DNA from: an uncultured Eubacteriales bacterium
GTDB lineage: Bacteria; Bacillota; Clostridia; Lachnospirales; Bianqueaceae
DNA: 64,000 bases
Reading direction: 5' to 3'
Assembly: GCA_900315265.1 (NCBI GenBank)
Contig: OMYN01000009.1
Location: 1-64,000, forward strand
Program-made: the position numbers and the translations under genes
Shown here: positions 26,037-34,485 of the stretch, one piece after another
Layout of the letters: each line of letters begins with the position of its first letter
Numbering within the stretch: position 1 is the first letter of the stretch
Notes under the pieces: generated by a model
The model's database searches: none
The model's input: the letters and a program-made list of their open reading frames with translations, nothing else
Told to the model about the DNA's origin: nothing

Positions 26037-27851
26037 ATGCCATTTGACGGAATATGCACTCATGCCATGGTAAAGGAACTGTCAGGCCTTTTGACCGGCA
26101 CTCATATCGATAAGATCTATCAGCCGGAAGCGGATGAGATGGTCTTCAACATCCGCAGCCAGGGCCAGGTGCTTCACCTTGTTTTATCGGCCAGTGCCAG
26201 TCACGCCCGCATCCAGCTGAGTAAAAATAAACCGGAGACACCGATGAATCCGCCGGCTTTCTGTATGCTGCTTAGGAAAAACCTGAGCGGAGGCAAGCTG
26301 GTCTCGATCCGCCAGCATCATTATGACCGAATCGTGCAGCTGACTTTCGAAGGTATCAGCGAGATGGGTGATACAGTCGAAAGATCCCTGTATCTGGAGA
26401 TGATGGGGAAGCACAGCAACCTGATCCTGGTAGGAGAAAACGGCAAAGTGGTGGACAGTATCCGAAGGGTCAATCCCATGATGAGTTCGGTCCGCCTGGT
26501 CGAACCGGGCCTGGTCTACCAGCTGCCCACTCATAATCATAAGGCCGATCCCCACCAGCTGATGCCGGACGGGACCTTATCTTTTGATGTGCTGATGCGG
26601 CAGTACGAGGGTCCTTTGGACTCGGCTTTGTATCAGGTCTTCAACGGGCTGAGTCCATTTGCTTCACATGAGGTCCTGACAAGGGCAGGGATCGACGGGC
26701 GGAAAGCCTACCGGGATCTTGAGCCGGAAGAGGCTGTCTGCCTGCAGGAGACACTGAAGAGCTTTATCCGTGAGACCGACAGTTCGGACGGCCCCTATTT
26801 TTTATACCGGGACAAAAGCGGAGCCATCGTTGATTTTTCAACGGTCCCTTATGTCAGCATGAGCGAGGTGGACAGCGAAAGCTTTGACACTTTATCATCC
26901 TTGCTGGACGTTTACTATCAGCGGCGCGATACCGTTGATAAGATGAAGCAGAAGTCCCAGGAGCTGCGCCGCCTGGTCAATACGGATCTGGAAAGAGCCA
27001 GACGCAAGCTGGCCCTGCAGGAAAAGCAGATAGCCGGCACCAAGGACAGGGACAAATACCGGCTGCGGGGGGATCTGATCACCGCTAACATGTGGCAGCT
27101 CAAGTTGGGACAGACCAAGGTCAAACTGCCCAACTATTACGAAGAGGGGCAGCCCCTGGTGGATGTGACGCTGGACGTAAATTTGACGCCGGCTCAGAAT
27201 GCACAAAAGCAATATGCGCGTTATAATAAGCTGAAAAGGACCGAGGAGGCCCTGACCGGCCAGATCAAGACTTCGTCCGAACAGGTCAGCTACCTGGAAA
27301 GCATCATGGAAGCCATTTCCATGGCCGACTGCGAGCAGGATATCGAGGACATCAAGCAGGAGCTGCATGAAACGGGCTACTTGAAAAAAGCAGCAGGCCG
27401 CAAGGGCAAAAAGAACTTGGCAAGGTCAAAACCGCTGGAATTTATCACTTCGGAAGGGGTCAAAGGCCTGATCGGTAAGAACAACATCCAGAACGATCAG
27501 CTGACTTTTCAGATGGCCAGACCGCAGGATATATGGCTGCACGTCAAGGATATCCACGGGTCACACGTCATCCTGCGGACATCGCAGCTTCAGTACGGCA
27601 GCGACTATACGGAGCGCACCCTTTTGGAGGGGGCTGCTCAGGCGGCTGCCCACAGCAAAGCCGTATCGCAAGGCCGGGTGACCGCAGCCAGCGTGGCGGT
27701 GGATTATACGGCCAGGATCTTTGTAAAAAAACCGGCGGGCAGCGCTCCCGGCTTTGTCCGCTACACCCATCAGACCACTCTGATGGTGCCGGCGGAGCAG
27801 ATCGAAAAGGCCCTGACCGACCGCAATAAAGAGCAGACGCTTACCAATTAA
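26037..27851 (+). CDS. rqcH: RqcH, ribosome quality-control NFACT protein
   Basis: A 604-residue NFACT protein that binds stalled 50S-peptidyl-tRNA complexes and recruits tRNA-Ala to add C-terminal Ala tails, marking aborted proteins for degradation. The N-terminal NFACT-N domain begins MPFDGICTHAMVKEL. A long coiled coil (about 290-430, rich in Lys, Glu and Gln) follows, then the NFACT-R domain with DIWLHVKDIHGSHVIL near residue 500. The length is typical of Firmicute RqcH (formerly FbpA/YloA). The ribosome site is weak (GAAAGCAGGA). Confidence 0.92.
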   Translation: MPFDGICTHAMVKELSGLLTGTHIDKIYQPEADEMVFNIRSQGQVLHLVLSASASHARIQLSKNKPETPMNPPAFCMLLRKNLSGGKLVSIRQHHYDRIVQLTFEGISEMGDTVERSLYLEMMGKHSNLILVGENGKVVDSIRRVNPMMSSVRLVEPGLVYQLPTHNHKADPHQLMPDGTLSFDVLMRQYEGPLDSALYQVFNGLSPFASHEVLTRAGIDGRKAYRDLEPEEAVCLQETLKSFIRETDSSDGPYFLYRDKSGAIVDFSTVPYVSMSEVDSESFDTLSSLLDVYYQRRDTVDKMKQKSQELRRLVNTDLERARRKLALQEKQIAGTKDRDKYRLRGDLITANMWQLKLGQTKVKLPNYYEEGQPLVDVTLDVNLTPAQNAQKQYARYNKLKRTEEALTGQIKTSSEQVSYLESIMEAISMADCEQDIEDIKQELHETGYLKKAAGRKGKKNLARSKPLEFITSEGVKGLIGKNNIQNDQLTFQMARPQDIWLHVKDIHGSHVILRTSQLQYGSDYTERTLLEGAAQAAAHSKAVSQGRVTAASVAVDYTARIFVKKPAGSAPGFVRYTHQTTLMVPAEQIEKALTDRNKEQTLTN

Positions 27852-27931
27852 GGCACTACCTTCTTTCATAAGGCAGCCGGAACCTGACTTCTGAAAGAAG
27901 AAAAATAAATTCTCACTGAGAGGACACGATT

Positions 27932-29140
27932 ATGGGACTTATCAAAGCACTTACAGGGGCAGTCGGTAGCACGATGGCCGATCAATGGAAAGAGTTTTTC
28001 TACTGCGAAGCATTGCCTGAAGATGTTCTTGTCACCAAAGGCAAAAAACGTGTCAGCAGCCGTTCTTCCAACACCAGGGGCAGTGACAATATCATTACCA
28101 ATGGTTCCGGCGTCGCAGTTGCCGACGGCCAGTGCATGATCATCGTCGAGCAGGGCAAGGTCGTCGATGTCTGCGCCGAACCCGGAGAGTTTACCTACCG
28201 GTCCGACACCGAGCCCAGCCTCTTTACCGGCAGTCTGGGCAAAGGAATCCTGGATACCTTCAAGACCATCGGACGCCGTTTCACCTATGGCGGTGATACC
28301 GGACGTGATCAGCGGGTCTACTATTTCAACACCAAAGAGCTGATCGATAATAAGTTCGGTACTCCCAATCCGATTCCTTTCCGTGTCGTTGACCGCAATA
28401 TCAACCTGGATATCGATGTATCGGTCCGCTGCTCGGGCGTTTACTCCTATAAGATCGCGGATCCCCTCCTCTTTTACACCAATGTATGCGGCAACGTTGA
28501 AGAGGATTATACCCGCGACAAGCTGGACGGTCAGTTAAAGCCCGAATTCATCAGCGCCCTGCAGCCCGCCTTTGCGAAATTGTCCGATCTGGAGATCCGT
28601 CCCAACCAGCTGGTGGCCCACACTACCGAAATGGAAGCCGCGCTGAATGAAGCCCTGTCGGATAAATGGAAAAAGCTGCGCGGCCTGGAAGTTGTCAGTG
28701 TCGCCATGGGCTCTGTCACCCTGCCGGAAGAAGATCAGGAGATGATCAAGCAGGCTCAGAAGACCGCCATCCTGCGCGATCCTACCATGGCAGCAGCTAC
28801 TTTGGTCGGCGCTCAGAGCGAGGCTATGAAGACGGCCGCAGGCAACTCCGCCGGAGCCTTTACCGGTTTCATGGGTATGGGAATGGCTATGAATCAGGGC
28901 CAGGGTATGAACGCTCAGCAGCTGTATCAGATGGGCCAGGGACAGCAGCCTCAGCAGGCACAGGCTCAGCAGCAGGCCCCTCAGCAGGCACCCAATGCTT
29001 TTGCAGGTGCTGCGGCGGGCCAGACAACCGACCAGACCGCTTCCGGGGCCGCTCCTAAATTCTGCCCCAACTGCGGGTTCAAACTGCCCAATCCGGGCCA
29101 GGCCAAGTTCTGCCCCAACTGCGGATTTAAACTTCAGTAA
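27932..29140 (+). CDS. SPFH-domain protein with double zinc ribbon (YdjI-like)
   Basis: A 402-residue protein of the SPFH/flotillin-like family often annotated as virion core protein. The SPFH domain covers about residues 20-310. It is followed by a Gln/Ala/Met-rich linker, and the C-terminus has two near-identical zinc ribbons, each KFCPNCGFKL. In Bacillus the homologue YdjI works with YdjG and YdjH at the membrane to recruit the stress protein PspA. The same order of partners follows here (zinc ribbon membrane protein, then a YdjH-like protein), but no pspA gene is present. The ribosome site is GAGAGGA. Confidence 0.82.
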   Translation: MGLIKALTGAVGSTMADQWKEFFYCEALPEDVLVTKGKKRVSSRSSNTRGSDNIITNGSGVAVADGQCMIIVEQGKVVDVCAEPGEFTYRSDTEPSLFTGSLGKGILDTFKTIGRRFTYGGDTGRDQRVYYFNTKELIDNKFGTPNPIPFRVVDRNINLDIDVSVRCSGVYSYKIADPLLFYTNVCGNVEEDYTRDKLDGQLKPEFISALQPAFAKLSDLEIRPNQLVAHTTEMEAALNEALSDKWKKLRGLEVVSVAMGSVTLPEEDQEMIKQAQKTAILRDPTMAAATLVGAQSEAMKTAAGNSAGAFTGFMGMGMAMNQGQGMNAQQLYQMGQGQQPQQAQAQQQAPQQAPNAFAGAAAGQTTDQTASGAAPKFCPNCGFKLPNPGQAKFCPNCGFKLQ

Positions 29141-29154
29141 AAAGGTCTACGAGT

Positions 29155-30243
29155 ATGGCTGAAGGACTTCTTCAATATAAATGTCCCTGCTGCGGGGGAG
29201 CGATCGAGTTCGATCCCTCGCTGCAGAAGGTAAAATGCCCCTACTGCGACACGGAATTCGACTTCAACACGCTGAAACAGTACGATGAATCGCTCAGCAA
29301 GGTCAAGCCGGAGGACATGAAGTGGCAGAAAGAGGCCGGGTCTGAATGGACGGAGGATGAAGCTTCCGGCATGCGTGTTTATGTATGCAAGTCATGCGGA
29401 GGATCCATCGTCGCCGATCAGAATACGGCTGCTACTACCTGTCCTTATTGCGGGAACCCGCTGGTCATGATGGGCAATCTCGGGGGCGATCTGAAGCCGG
29501 ATTACATCATCCCCTTCCGCTTTGACAAAGAAGCGGCCAAGAAGCAGTACCGGGAGTTTCTGTCCACAAAGCGTCTTTTACCCAGTGTTTTCAAAGACGA
29601 AAACCATATCGACGAGATCAAGGGAGTGTATGTACCTTTCTGGCTCTTTGATACGGATGTGGATGCTCAGTTCCGCTTTAAGGGCGAGAAGGTCAGTGTA
29701 CGGCAGGACAACCAGTTCGAGTACCGTGACCATAGTTACTACAATGTCAGCCGGGCAGGCGATCTTAAGTTTTCCCATGTGCCGGTGGACGGGTCCAAAC
29801 AGATGGATGACGCGCTGATGCAGTCGATCGAACCGTTCGATTTTTCCAAGGCAGTGCCCTTCCAGACGGCCTACCTTGCCGGTTTTATGGCAGACCGCTA
29901 TGATGTGAGTAAAGAGGACAGTATCGATGCGGCCAATAAGCGTATCAAAGAATCGACCCGCCAGGCCTTTATGGAAACGGTTTCCGGCTACAGCTCAGCC
30001 GTTCCCATTTCAGAGAGCATCCAGCTGAAAAACGGAAAATCGAACTATGCTCTGTATCCGGTATGGCTGCTCAACACGACATGGAACGGACAGAGATATA
30101 CCTTTGCCATGAACGGCGAGACGGGTAAGTTCGTCGGCAATCTGCCGGTGGACGAAAAGGCATATAAAAAGCTGTGGTGGAAAGTCTTTCTGATTGCTTC
30201 TGTGGCTGCTTATGCCGCTTCCTGGCTGATCTACTTACTGTAA
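29155..30243 (+). CDS. TFIIB-type zinc ribbon membrane protein (YdjG-like)
   Basis: A 362-residue protein. Two zinc ribbons lie near the N-terminus: CPCC...CPYC (about residues 9-30) and CKSC...CPYC (about 79-100). A soluble middle part contains VPFWLFDTDVD, and a single C-terminal helix (about 343-361) anchors it. This is the YdjG architecture; the Bacillus protein binds YdjH and recruits YdjI for membrane-stress response. It starts 14 bp after the SPFH gene and ends 13 bp before the next gene, so the three form one operon. Confidence 0.8.
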   Translation: MAEGLLQYKCPCCGGAIEFDPSLQKVKCPYCDTEFDFNTLKQYDESLSKVKPEDMKWQKEAGSEWTEDEASGMRVYVCKSCGGSIVADQNTAATTCPYCGNPLVMMGNLGGDLKPDYIIPFRFDKEAAKKQYREFLSTKRLLPSVFKDENHIDEIKGVYVPFWLFDTDVDAQFRFKGEKVSVRQDNQFEYRDHSYYNVSRAGDLKFSHVPVDGSKQMDDALMQSIEPFDFSKAVPFQTAYLAGFMADRYDVSKEDSIDAANKRIKESTRQAFMETVSGYSSAVPISESIQLKNGKSNYALYPVWLLNTTWNGQRYTFAMNGETGKFVGNLPVDEKAYKKLWWKVFLIASVAAYAASWLIYLL

Positions 30244-30256
30244 GAGGAGACGGACT

Positions 30257-30841
30257 ATGAAAAAACATCTTTCTTCTCTTATAATAGCAACTGTTTTTGC
30301 CATTACGGTCTGTCTGGTCAGTCTGCTTACATGGACACCGGCCAAGGCAGCAACGGCCACCCTGGCCGGGGCAGAAACAGGATCGATCACTTTCGGGGAT
30401 ACGAATGCCGATTGGGCCGATGATTCGGAAAACGATCCGTATAATGACTATAATGACGAATATGATTCTTATGATCAGGAAGGTTCCGGACACGGACTGA
30501 TCTGGATCCCCATTTCACTGATCATCGGAGCTGTTTTTGCCTCGGCTTACGCAGGGGCTGTAAAAAAGCAGCTGCACACGGTCGAAGAGCAGACCCAGGC
30601 TAATCAGTACATTGAGAATCATAAGGTAAACCTGACGGATAACTCGGAAATGTTTCTGTATCATCAGGTGACCCGTACGCCCCTGGGAAATTCCGACAAT
30701 GGGATGATGGGAGGTCCCGGCCCCAACGGATTTAACCATGGCCCTGTCAACGGAAACACCTTTAGTAAACAAATGGGAGGACGTCCGGCCGGTGGGCCTA
30801 GGCCCAATCCTCCGGGCAATCGGCCGACCAGGATAAGGTAG
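30257..30841 (+). CDS. YdjH-like protein lacking the TPM domain
   Basis: A 194-residue secreted or membrane protein: signal peptide (residues 1-32, cut after AKA), a short acidic Asp/Asn/Tyr-rich stretch, one membrane helix (about 78-97), then a tail with LTDNSEMFLYHQVTRTP and a Gly/Pro/Asn-rich end. The helix-plus-tail part matches the C-terminus of TPM-domain proteins (YgcG/YdjH type). The roughly 130-residue TPM domain that should stand between signal peptide and helix is missing, replaced by about 45 acidic residues. The operon position matches YdjH. Either a compact form or a domain loss. Confidence 0.65.
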   Translation: MKKHLSSLIIATVFAITVCLVSLLTWTPAKAATATLAGAETGSITFGDTNADWADDSENDPYNDYNDEYDSYDQEGSGHGLIWIPISLIIGAVFASAYAGAVKKQLHTVEEQTQANQYIENHKVNLTDNSEMFLYHQVTRTPLGNSDNGMMGGPGPNGFNHGPVNGNTFSKQMGGRPAGGPRPNPPGNRPTRIR

Positions 30842-30851
30842 TACAAAGGAC

Positions 30852-30896
30852 AAAAGATCTGTCATACTTGCTTGAGATAAGGTGACAGATCTTTTT
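30852..30896 (+). terminator. Terminator of the SPFH operon
   Basis: AAAAGATCTGTCA pairs perfectly with TGACAGATCTTTT, followed by T residues. Confidence 0.88.
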
Positions 30897-30922
30897 GATT
30901 ATTTTTTATAGGCAAATATCGG

Positions 30923-30928
30923 TATAAT
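30923..30928 (+). promoter_or_regulatory. -10 box before the glycosyltransferase
   Basis: TATAAT lies 67 bp before the ATG. No convincing -35 is seen at 16-18 bp, as the terminator occupies that region. Confidence 0.45.
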
Positions 30929-30995
30929 GGCAATAGAAAAAAGAACATCTTAATTATGCGCGGAGCGCTTTTAATGCAATGAAGGGAGATACACA

Positions 30996-32183
30996 ATGAA
31001 TATATTGGTTATCACACCGGATTTTCCATATTCATTTGGAGGCATTGGGGAGCATGTCTATAATCTCTATAAGAATATGGATGTAACGGATTGTCAGATA
31101 TATATTTTTGTGGTGAGATTTGCTGTTTCCAACTTAGGCATAAAAGATGTTTCCGATGAATTTCCTTCAAATATCAGGGTGATTGAATTTACACATAGTA
31201 GTTATAGAGAATACGAACAGGTTTTCCGTAATCGAAGTGGAGATGGATTTTCTTATGAATTTGAAGCATTAAAGACGGAAGCATATAATTTAGAAATATT
31301 CATGAAAATGAATGAATATATACAAAATGAGGGAATCGAGTTTGATCTGATACATCTGCATGATGCCTTTGCGGCGATTCCTGCAGTCGCATTAAAAAGA
31401 ATGTATCATGTTCCTTTAGTTGCAACCGATCATAGTATAGGAAACGAATTATATGTGATCGATGGGATAAGAGCATATATGATCCGGAATGCTTCACAAG
31501 TCATATATGTCAGTTCATATTTACAAAAGACTGCTGCTCATAGGTATAATTGCGGTGAGATCGGTACCGTAATACCCAACGGTATTAATAAAACACGATA
31601 TGTGAAAGATCGTTATGATTTGCAGGGACGAATAACCTATGTTGGCAGATTAGAAAAAAAGAAAGGGGTCGACATTTTACTGAAAGCGATTGCTTTATTG
31701 AGTCAAAGGGGAGGACCAGGCCTGAAGCTATGCTTATACGGCGATGGTACAGAGAAGGAAAATCTGCAGGAATATACTTCAAAGCTGGGGATTGCTGGGC
31801 AAGTGGATTTTTACGGATACTGCGGCCACGAAGAAGTCTTAAAGAGAATGGTGGATTCGGATATTGTCATTCTACCCAGCCGTGAGGAGGCTTTTGGCCT
31901 GACAGCTCTTGAAGCTATGAGTGTCGGAGTTCCCGTAATAGCTTCGGATATAGAAGCCTATAAAGAATTCATAGGTGATGGGAAAAATGGGATCCTTTTT
32001 AAAACCGAAAACGCTTTTGATTTATGCGAGAAAATAAAATTTTTACTTAAAAATAAAGAGGTAAGACAACAGATCGGAAAAGCGGCAGTATCCGTCAACA
32101 GGGAATATTCCTGGAAAAACATTTCTCAGAAAACAAAAGAATTATATTCTCAGGTAGTTAACGAAAACAAGCCCGTCCATTGA
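30996..32183 (+). CDS. GT4-family glycosyltransferase, AT-rich and probably acquired
   Basis: A 395-residue GT-B glycosyltransferase. The N-terminal half has the acceptor loop TPDFPYSFGGIGEHVYN. The C-terminal half has TYVGRLEKKKGVDILL and the nucleotide-sugar site PSREEAFGLTALEAMSVGVPVIA (Glu pair). It should transfer a sugar from an activated donor to a glycan or lipid; donor and acceptor are unknown. The DNA is visibly more AT-rich, with AT-rich codons (ata, tta, aaa), than the genes on either side, and it sits alone between two terminators with no glycan genes near, which suggests horizontal transfer. The ATG has AAGGGAGA upstream. Confidence 0.83.
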   Translation: MNILVITPDFPYSFGGIGEHVYNLYKNMDVTDCQIYIFVVRFAVSNLGIKDVSDEFPSNIRVIEFTHSSYREYEQVFRNRSGDGFSYEFEALKTEAYNLEIFMKMNEYIQNEGIEFDLIHLHDAFAAIPAVALKRMYHVPLVATDHSIGNELYVIDGIRAYMIRNASQVIYVSSYLQKTAAHRYNCGEIGTVIPNGINKTRYVKDRYDLQGRITYVGRLEKKKGVDILLKAIALLSQRGGPGLKLCLYGDGTEKENLQEYTSKLGIAGQVDFYGYCGHEEVLKRMVDSDIVILPSREEAFGLTALEAMSVGVPVIASDIEAYKEFIGDGKNGILFKTENAFDLCEKIKFLLKNKEVRQQIGKAAVSVNREYSWKNISQKTKELYSQVVNENKPVH

Positions 32184-32215
32184 GTTGATCTCAACGGACG
32201 GGCTTGCGTCTTATT
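32169..32215. terminator. Bidirectional terminator between convergent genes
   Basis: AAGCCCGTCC (32169-32178) pairs with GGACGGGCTT (32196-32205), with an inner TTGAG/CTCAA. T-rich DNA lies on the right and A-rich on the left. It overlaps the last codons of the glycosyltransferase. Confidence 0.82.
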
Positions 32216-32223
32216 TTTATAAT

Positions 32224-33672
32224 TTACTGCTGGCAGATCTCAATGCTGGTGGGATACCGATGCCGGGTAGAGTAGAGCCTTATGCCGGATGCTTCCATTC
32301 GTTTCATAACTTCCAGAGTATCCGAGGTGATGATCTCACCCGGAACGATGTAGGGGATCCCCGGAGGATAGGCATATACATATTCCCGCGCGATACGTCC
32401 GACCGAATCTTCCGGCGGGGCCAGAAGGGAATCCAGATCATAGGCTTCGGAAGGAGACAGAGAGGGGACCGTGATGACATTATGACGGATGGGGATGCGT
32501 TCAGGCGCTTCCACGTCTTCCAGGGTAGAATCGATCTCCAAAAGGGCGGCCGACAGGCGGTCAAATCCTTCCTGGGTATCGGCTATAGAAGTCATGGCCA
32601 GGACCAGGTCGTTGAGTTTGTTTTCAAACTGCAGGCGGTATTTGTCCAGCAGGATCTGGTAAAGTTCGGCACCGGTGATGTTGGTCCCTCGGGTCGAAAC
32701 CATGATTTTTCCCTGATCGTAGCGGAAGATGTTGGGGTGGTTTTCGATACGATCGTTGCCCTTGCACAGAACGGTTAAATGTTTAAGGCCTTTCATCTGC
32801 TCGGAGAACTGTTCCAGACGCTGATGGTAAATTTCGAACAGTTCCGGCCCACGTTTTTCCAAAAGATCGACACACTGGTCGCAGCTGGCCATCAGGATGT
32901 AGGAAGGACTGGTGGACTCGATCACGGCCAGCTGGCGCTGGATCGCTTCGGGGTCGACACGGTCGCTGCAGATGTGAAGGATGGAAGCCTGGGTCAGAAC
33001 GGGAAGGGTCTTATGCAGGCTCTGGATGACCAGATCGGCTCCGGAAACAACCGCGCTTGCAGGAAAATAATCCGACACGGACAGGTGGGGACCGTGAGCT
33101 TCATCGACCATCAGCAGCGCATCATGTTCATGAGCGATCCTGGCGATCGATTCAATATCGGAAACGACTCCGTTGAAGGTGGGGGATACCACGACTACCA
33201 GCTTGATATCGGGGTGCTCTTCAAAAGCGCGCTCAACATCCTTGGGATCCAGCTGCGCATAAATGCCGGTCTGCTCATCCTCAGATGGGTAGATGTATAC
33301 CGGTTTGACACCGCCAAGAGCCAGTGCGTTGTATAAAGACAGATGGCAGTTGCGGGGGATCAGTACCCTGTGTCCCCGCCTGGACAAAGCCAGGATACCG
33401 GCGATCAGACCGGATGACGAGCCGTTGATCAGGTAAAAACTCATCTTGCTGTGGAAGAGGCGTGAAGCCCGGCGCATCGCGTTGGCTATGATGGAATCGC
33501 GATAGGGGTGAGCGCAGGCGTCGTGCAGATTATCCAGCCCGTCGATCTCGGTGTAATCGATACTGTACGGGTTGTCCATCTGCATCAGCTCTGTGTTGCG
33601 TTTGTGACCGGGCATGTGGAAGGGATAAATATTCTTGGTGTTATACTCGCGGTATATGTCCTGAAGATTCAT
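32224..33672 (-). CDS. Orn/Lys/Arg decarboxylase-family PLP enzyme
   Basis: A 482-residue fold-type I PLP enzyme of the basic amino acid decarboxylase family (Bacillus SpeA/YaaO size class). The N-terminal part has PFHMPGHKRN; the PLP-binding region has DEAHGPHL and the Schiff-base Lys in SLHKTLPVLTQ; the C-terminal domain has YPPGIPYIVPGE. It should decarboxylate arginine, lysine or ornithine to a polyamine precursor; which one is not clear from sequence. The ATG has AAAGGGGG upstream. It follows the methionine-sulfoxide reductase gene by 22 bp on the same strand, so it is probably in that operon. Confidence 0.86.
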   Translation of the reverse strand: MNLQDIYREYNTKNIYPFHMPGHKRNTELMQMDNPYSIDYTEIDGLDNLHDACAHPYRDSIIANAMRRASRLFHSKMSFYLINGSSSGLIAGILALSRRGHRVLIPRNCHLSLYNALALGGVKPVYIYPSEDEQTGIYAQLDPKDVERAFEEHPDIKLVVVVSPTFNGVVSDIESIARIAHEHDALLMVDEAHGPHLSVSDYFPASAVVSGADLVIQSLHKTLPVLTQASILHICSDRVDPEAIQRQLAVIESTSPSYILMASCDQCVDLLEKRGPELFEIYHQRLEQFSEQMKGLKHLTVLCKGNDRIENHPNIFRYDQGKIMVSTRGTNITGAELYQILLDKYRLQFENKLNDLVLAMTSIADTQEGFDRLSAALLEIDSTLEDVEAPERIPIRHNVITVPSLSPSEAYDLDSLLAPPEDSVGRIAREYVYAYPPGIPYIVPGEIITSDTLEVMKRMEASGIRLYSTRHRYPTSIEICQQ

Positions 33673-33694
33673 CGTTTCCCCCTTTCTGAAGAAA

Positions 33695-34186
33695 TTATCC
33701 TAAGTCAAGGTTCTGTTCCAGGACCTTGACGAAGCGGACCAGACCTTCCTGATCCTCTGCGCTGAAGCGCCGGTATGACGGACTGTCAATGTCCAGCACC
33801 CCGACGATACCATCGTGTCGGCGGATGGGCAAGACGATCTCGGAATTCGAGGCCGAGTCGCAGGCTATGTGGCCGGGAAACTCATGAACATCATCGATCC
33901 GCTGGACACGGCCGGTTTTCAGGCAGGTCCCGCAGACGCCTTTTCCCTCGTCGATGCGTATGCAGGCCGGCTTACCCTGAAACGGTCCCAGCACCAGCTG
34001 GCGCGGAGCCTCTATCCCTGATTTTTTGTCCGTATGATCATTATCGACCAGATAAAAACCGGCCCAGTTAAGATCGCTCATACTGTCAAACAACAGCGCA
34101 GAGGCATTGGCCAGATCCGCGACCCAGTTGCTTTCACGGTCGGTCAGCTCCCGCAGCTGGCTGACCATCAAGTCATAATCTGTCAT
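33695..34186 (-). CDS. Free methionine-(R)-sulfoxide reductase (GAF-domain, YebR-like)
   Basis: A 163-residue single GAF-domain enzyme that reduces free Met-R-sulfoxide. The N-terminal part has NWAGFYLV. The redox cysteines expected of the family are present in GKGVCGTC (two, 6-10 residues from the fold centre) and HIACDS (the catalytic one), and the active-site acidic pair is in SEIVLP and VLDIDS. The ribosome site is AAAGGAG. It is first in a two-gene operon with the decarboxylase, under a good minus-strand promoter. The role is protection from oxidative damage. Confidence 0.87.
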   Translation of the reverse strand: MTDYDLMVSQLRELTDRESNWVADLANASALLFDSMSDLNWAGFYLVDNDHTDKKSGIEAPRQLVLGPFQGKPACIRIDEGKGVCGTCLKTGRVQRIDDVHEFPGHIACDSASNSEIVLPIRRHDGIVGVLDIDSPSYRRFSAEDQEGLVRFVKVLEQNLDLG

Positions 34187-34263
34187 TGGTCTCCTTTAGC
34201 ATAAAAAGAGCGGATAGATCCAAACCGTAAAGTTTGTGAAAAACCGCCTCGCAAGTCCGTCAT

Positions 34264-34292
34264 ATTATAAAGGCAGGGGGTGTTTTTTTCAA
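34264..34292 (-). promoter_or_regulatory. Promoter of the fRMsr-decarboxylase operon
   Basis: On the minus strand TTGAAA (34292-34287) and TATAAT (34269-34264) are 17 bp apart, about 78 bp before the ATG. The remaining intergenic DNA (34293-34485) holds no gene that I can support. Confidence 0.75.
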
Positions 34293-34485
34293 TGCAAAAT
34301 CTGTAATTAAGCTGCCTGATTTTCAAAAAATGAGCGTAATGTGTTTGCAGAAATCTTAACGGGGCGTCGGACCGAACTATTCCTTATGACCCGACCTTGC
34401 AAAAATCGTATTTTGGGAGGATAATATTTCCTCGTAAAGTTTTCGAAAAGCGGAACGGAATAATTAGTAAAACGGGGGGACAGGT

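Noticed and set aside
28900-29000. Repeat array of cag/gcc units
   Set aside because: It is the coding sequence of a Gln/Ala/Met-rich linker in the SPFH protein, not a separate repeat.
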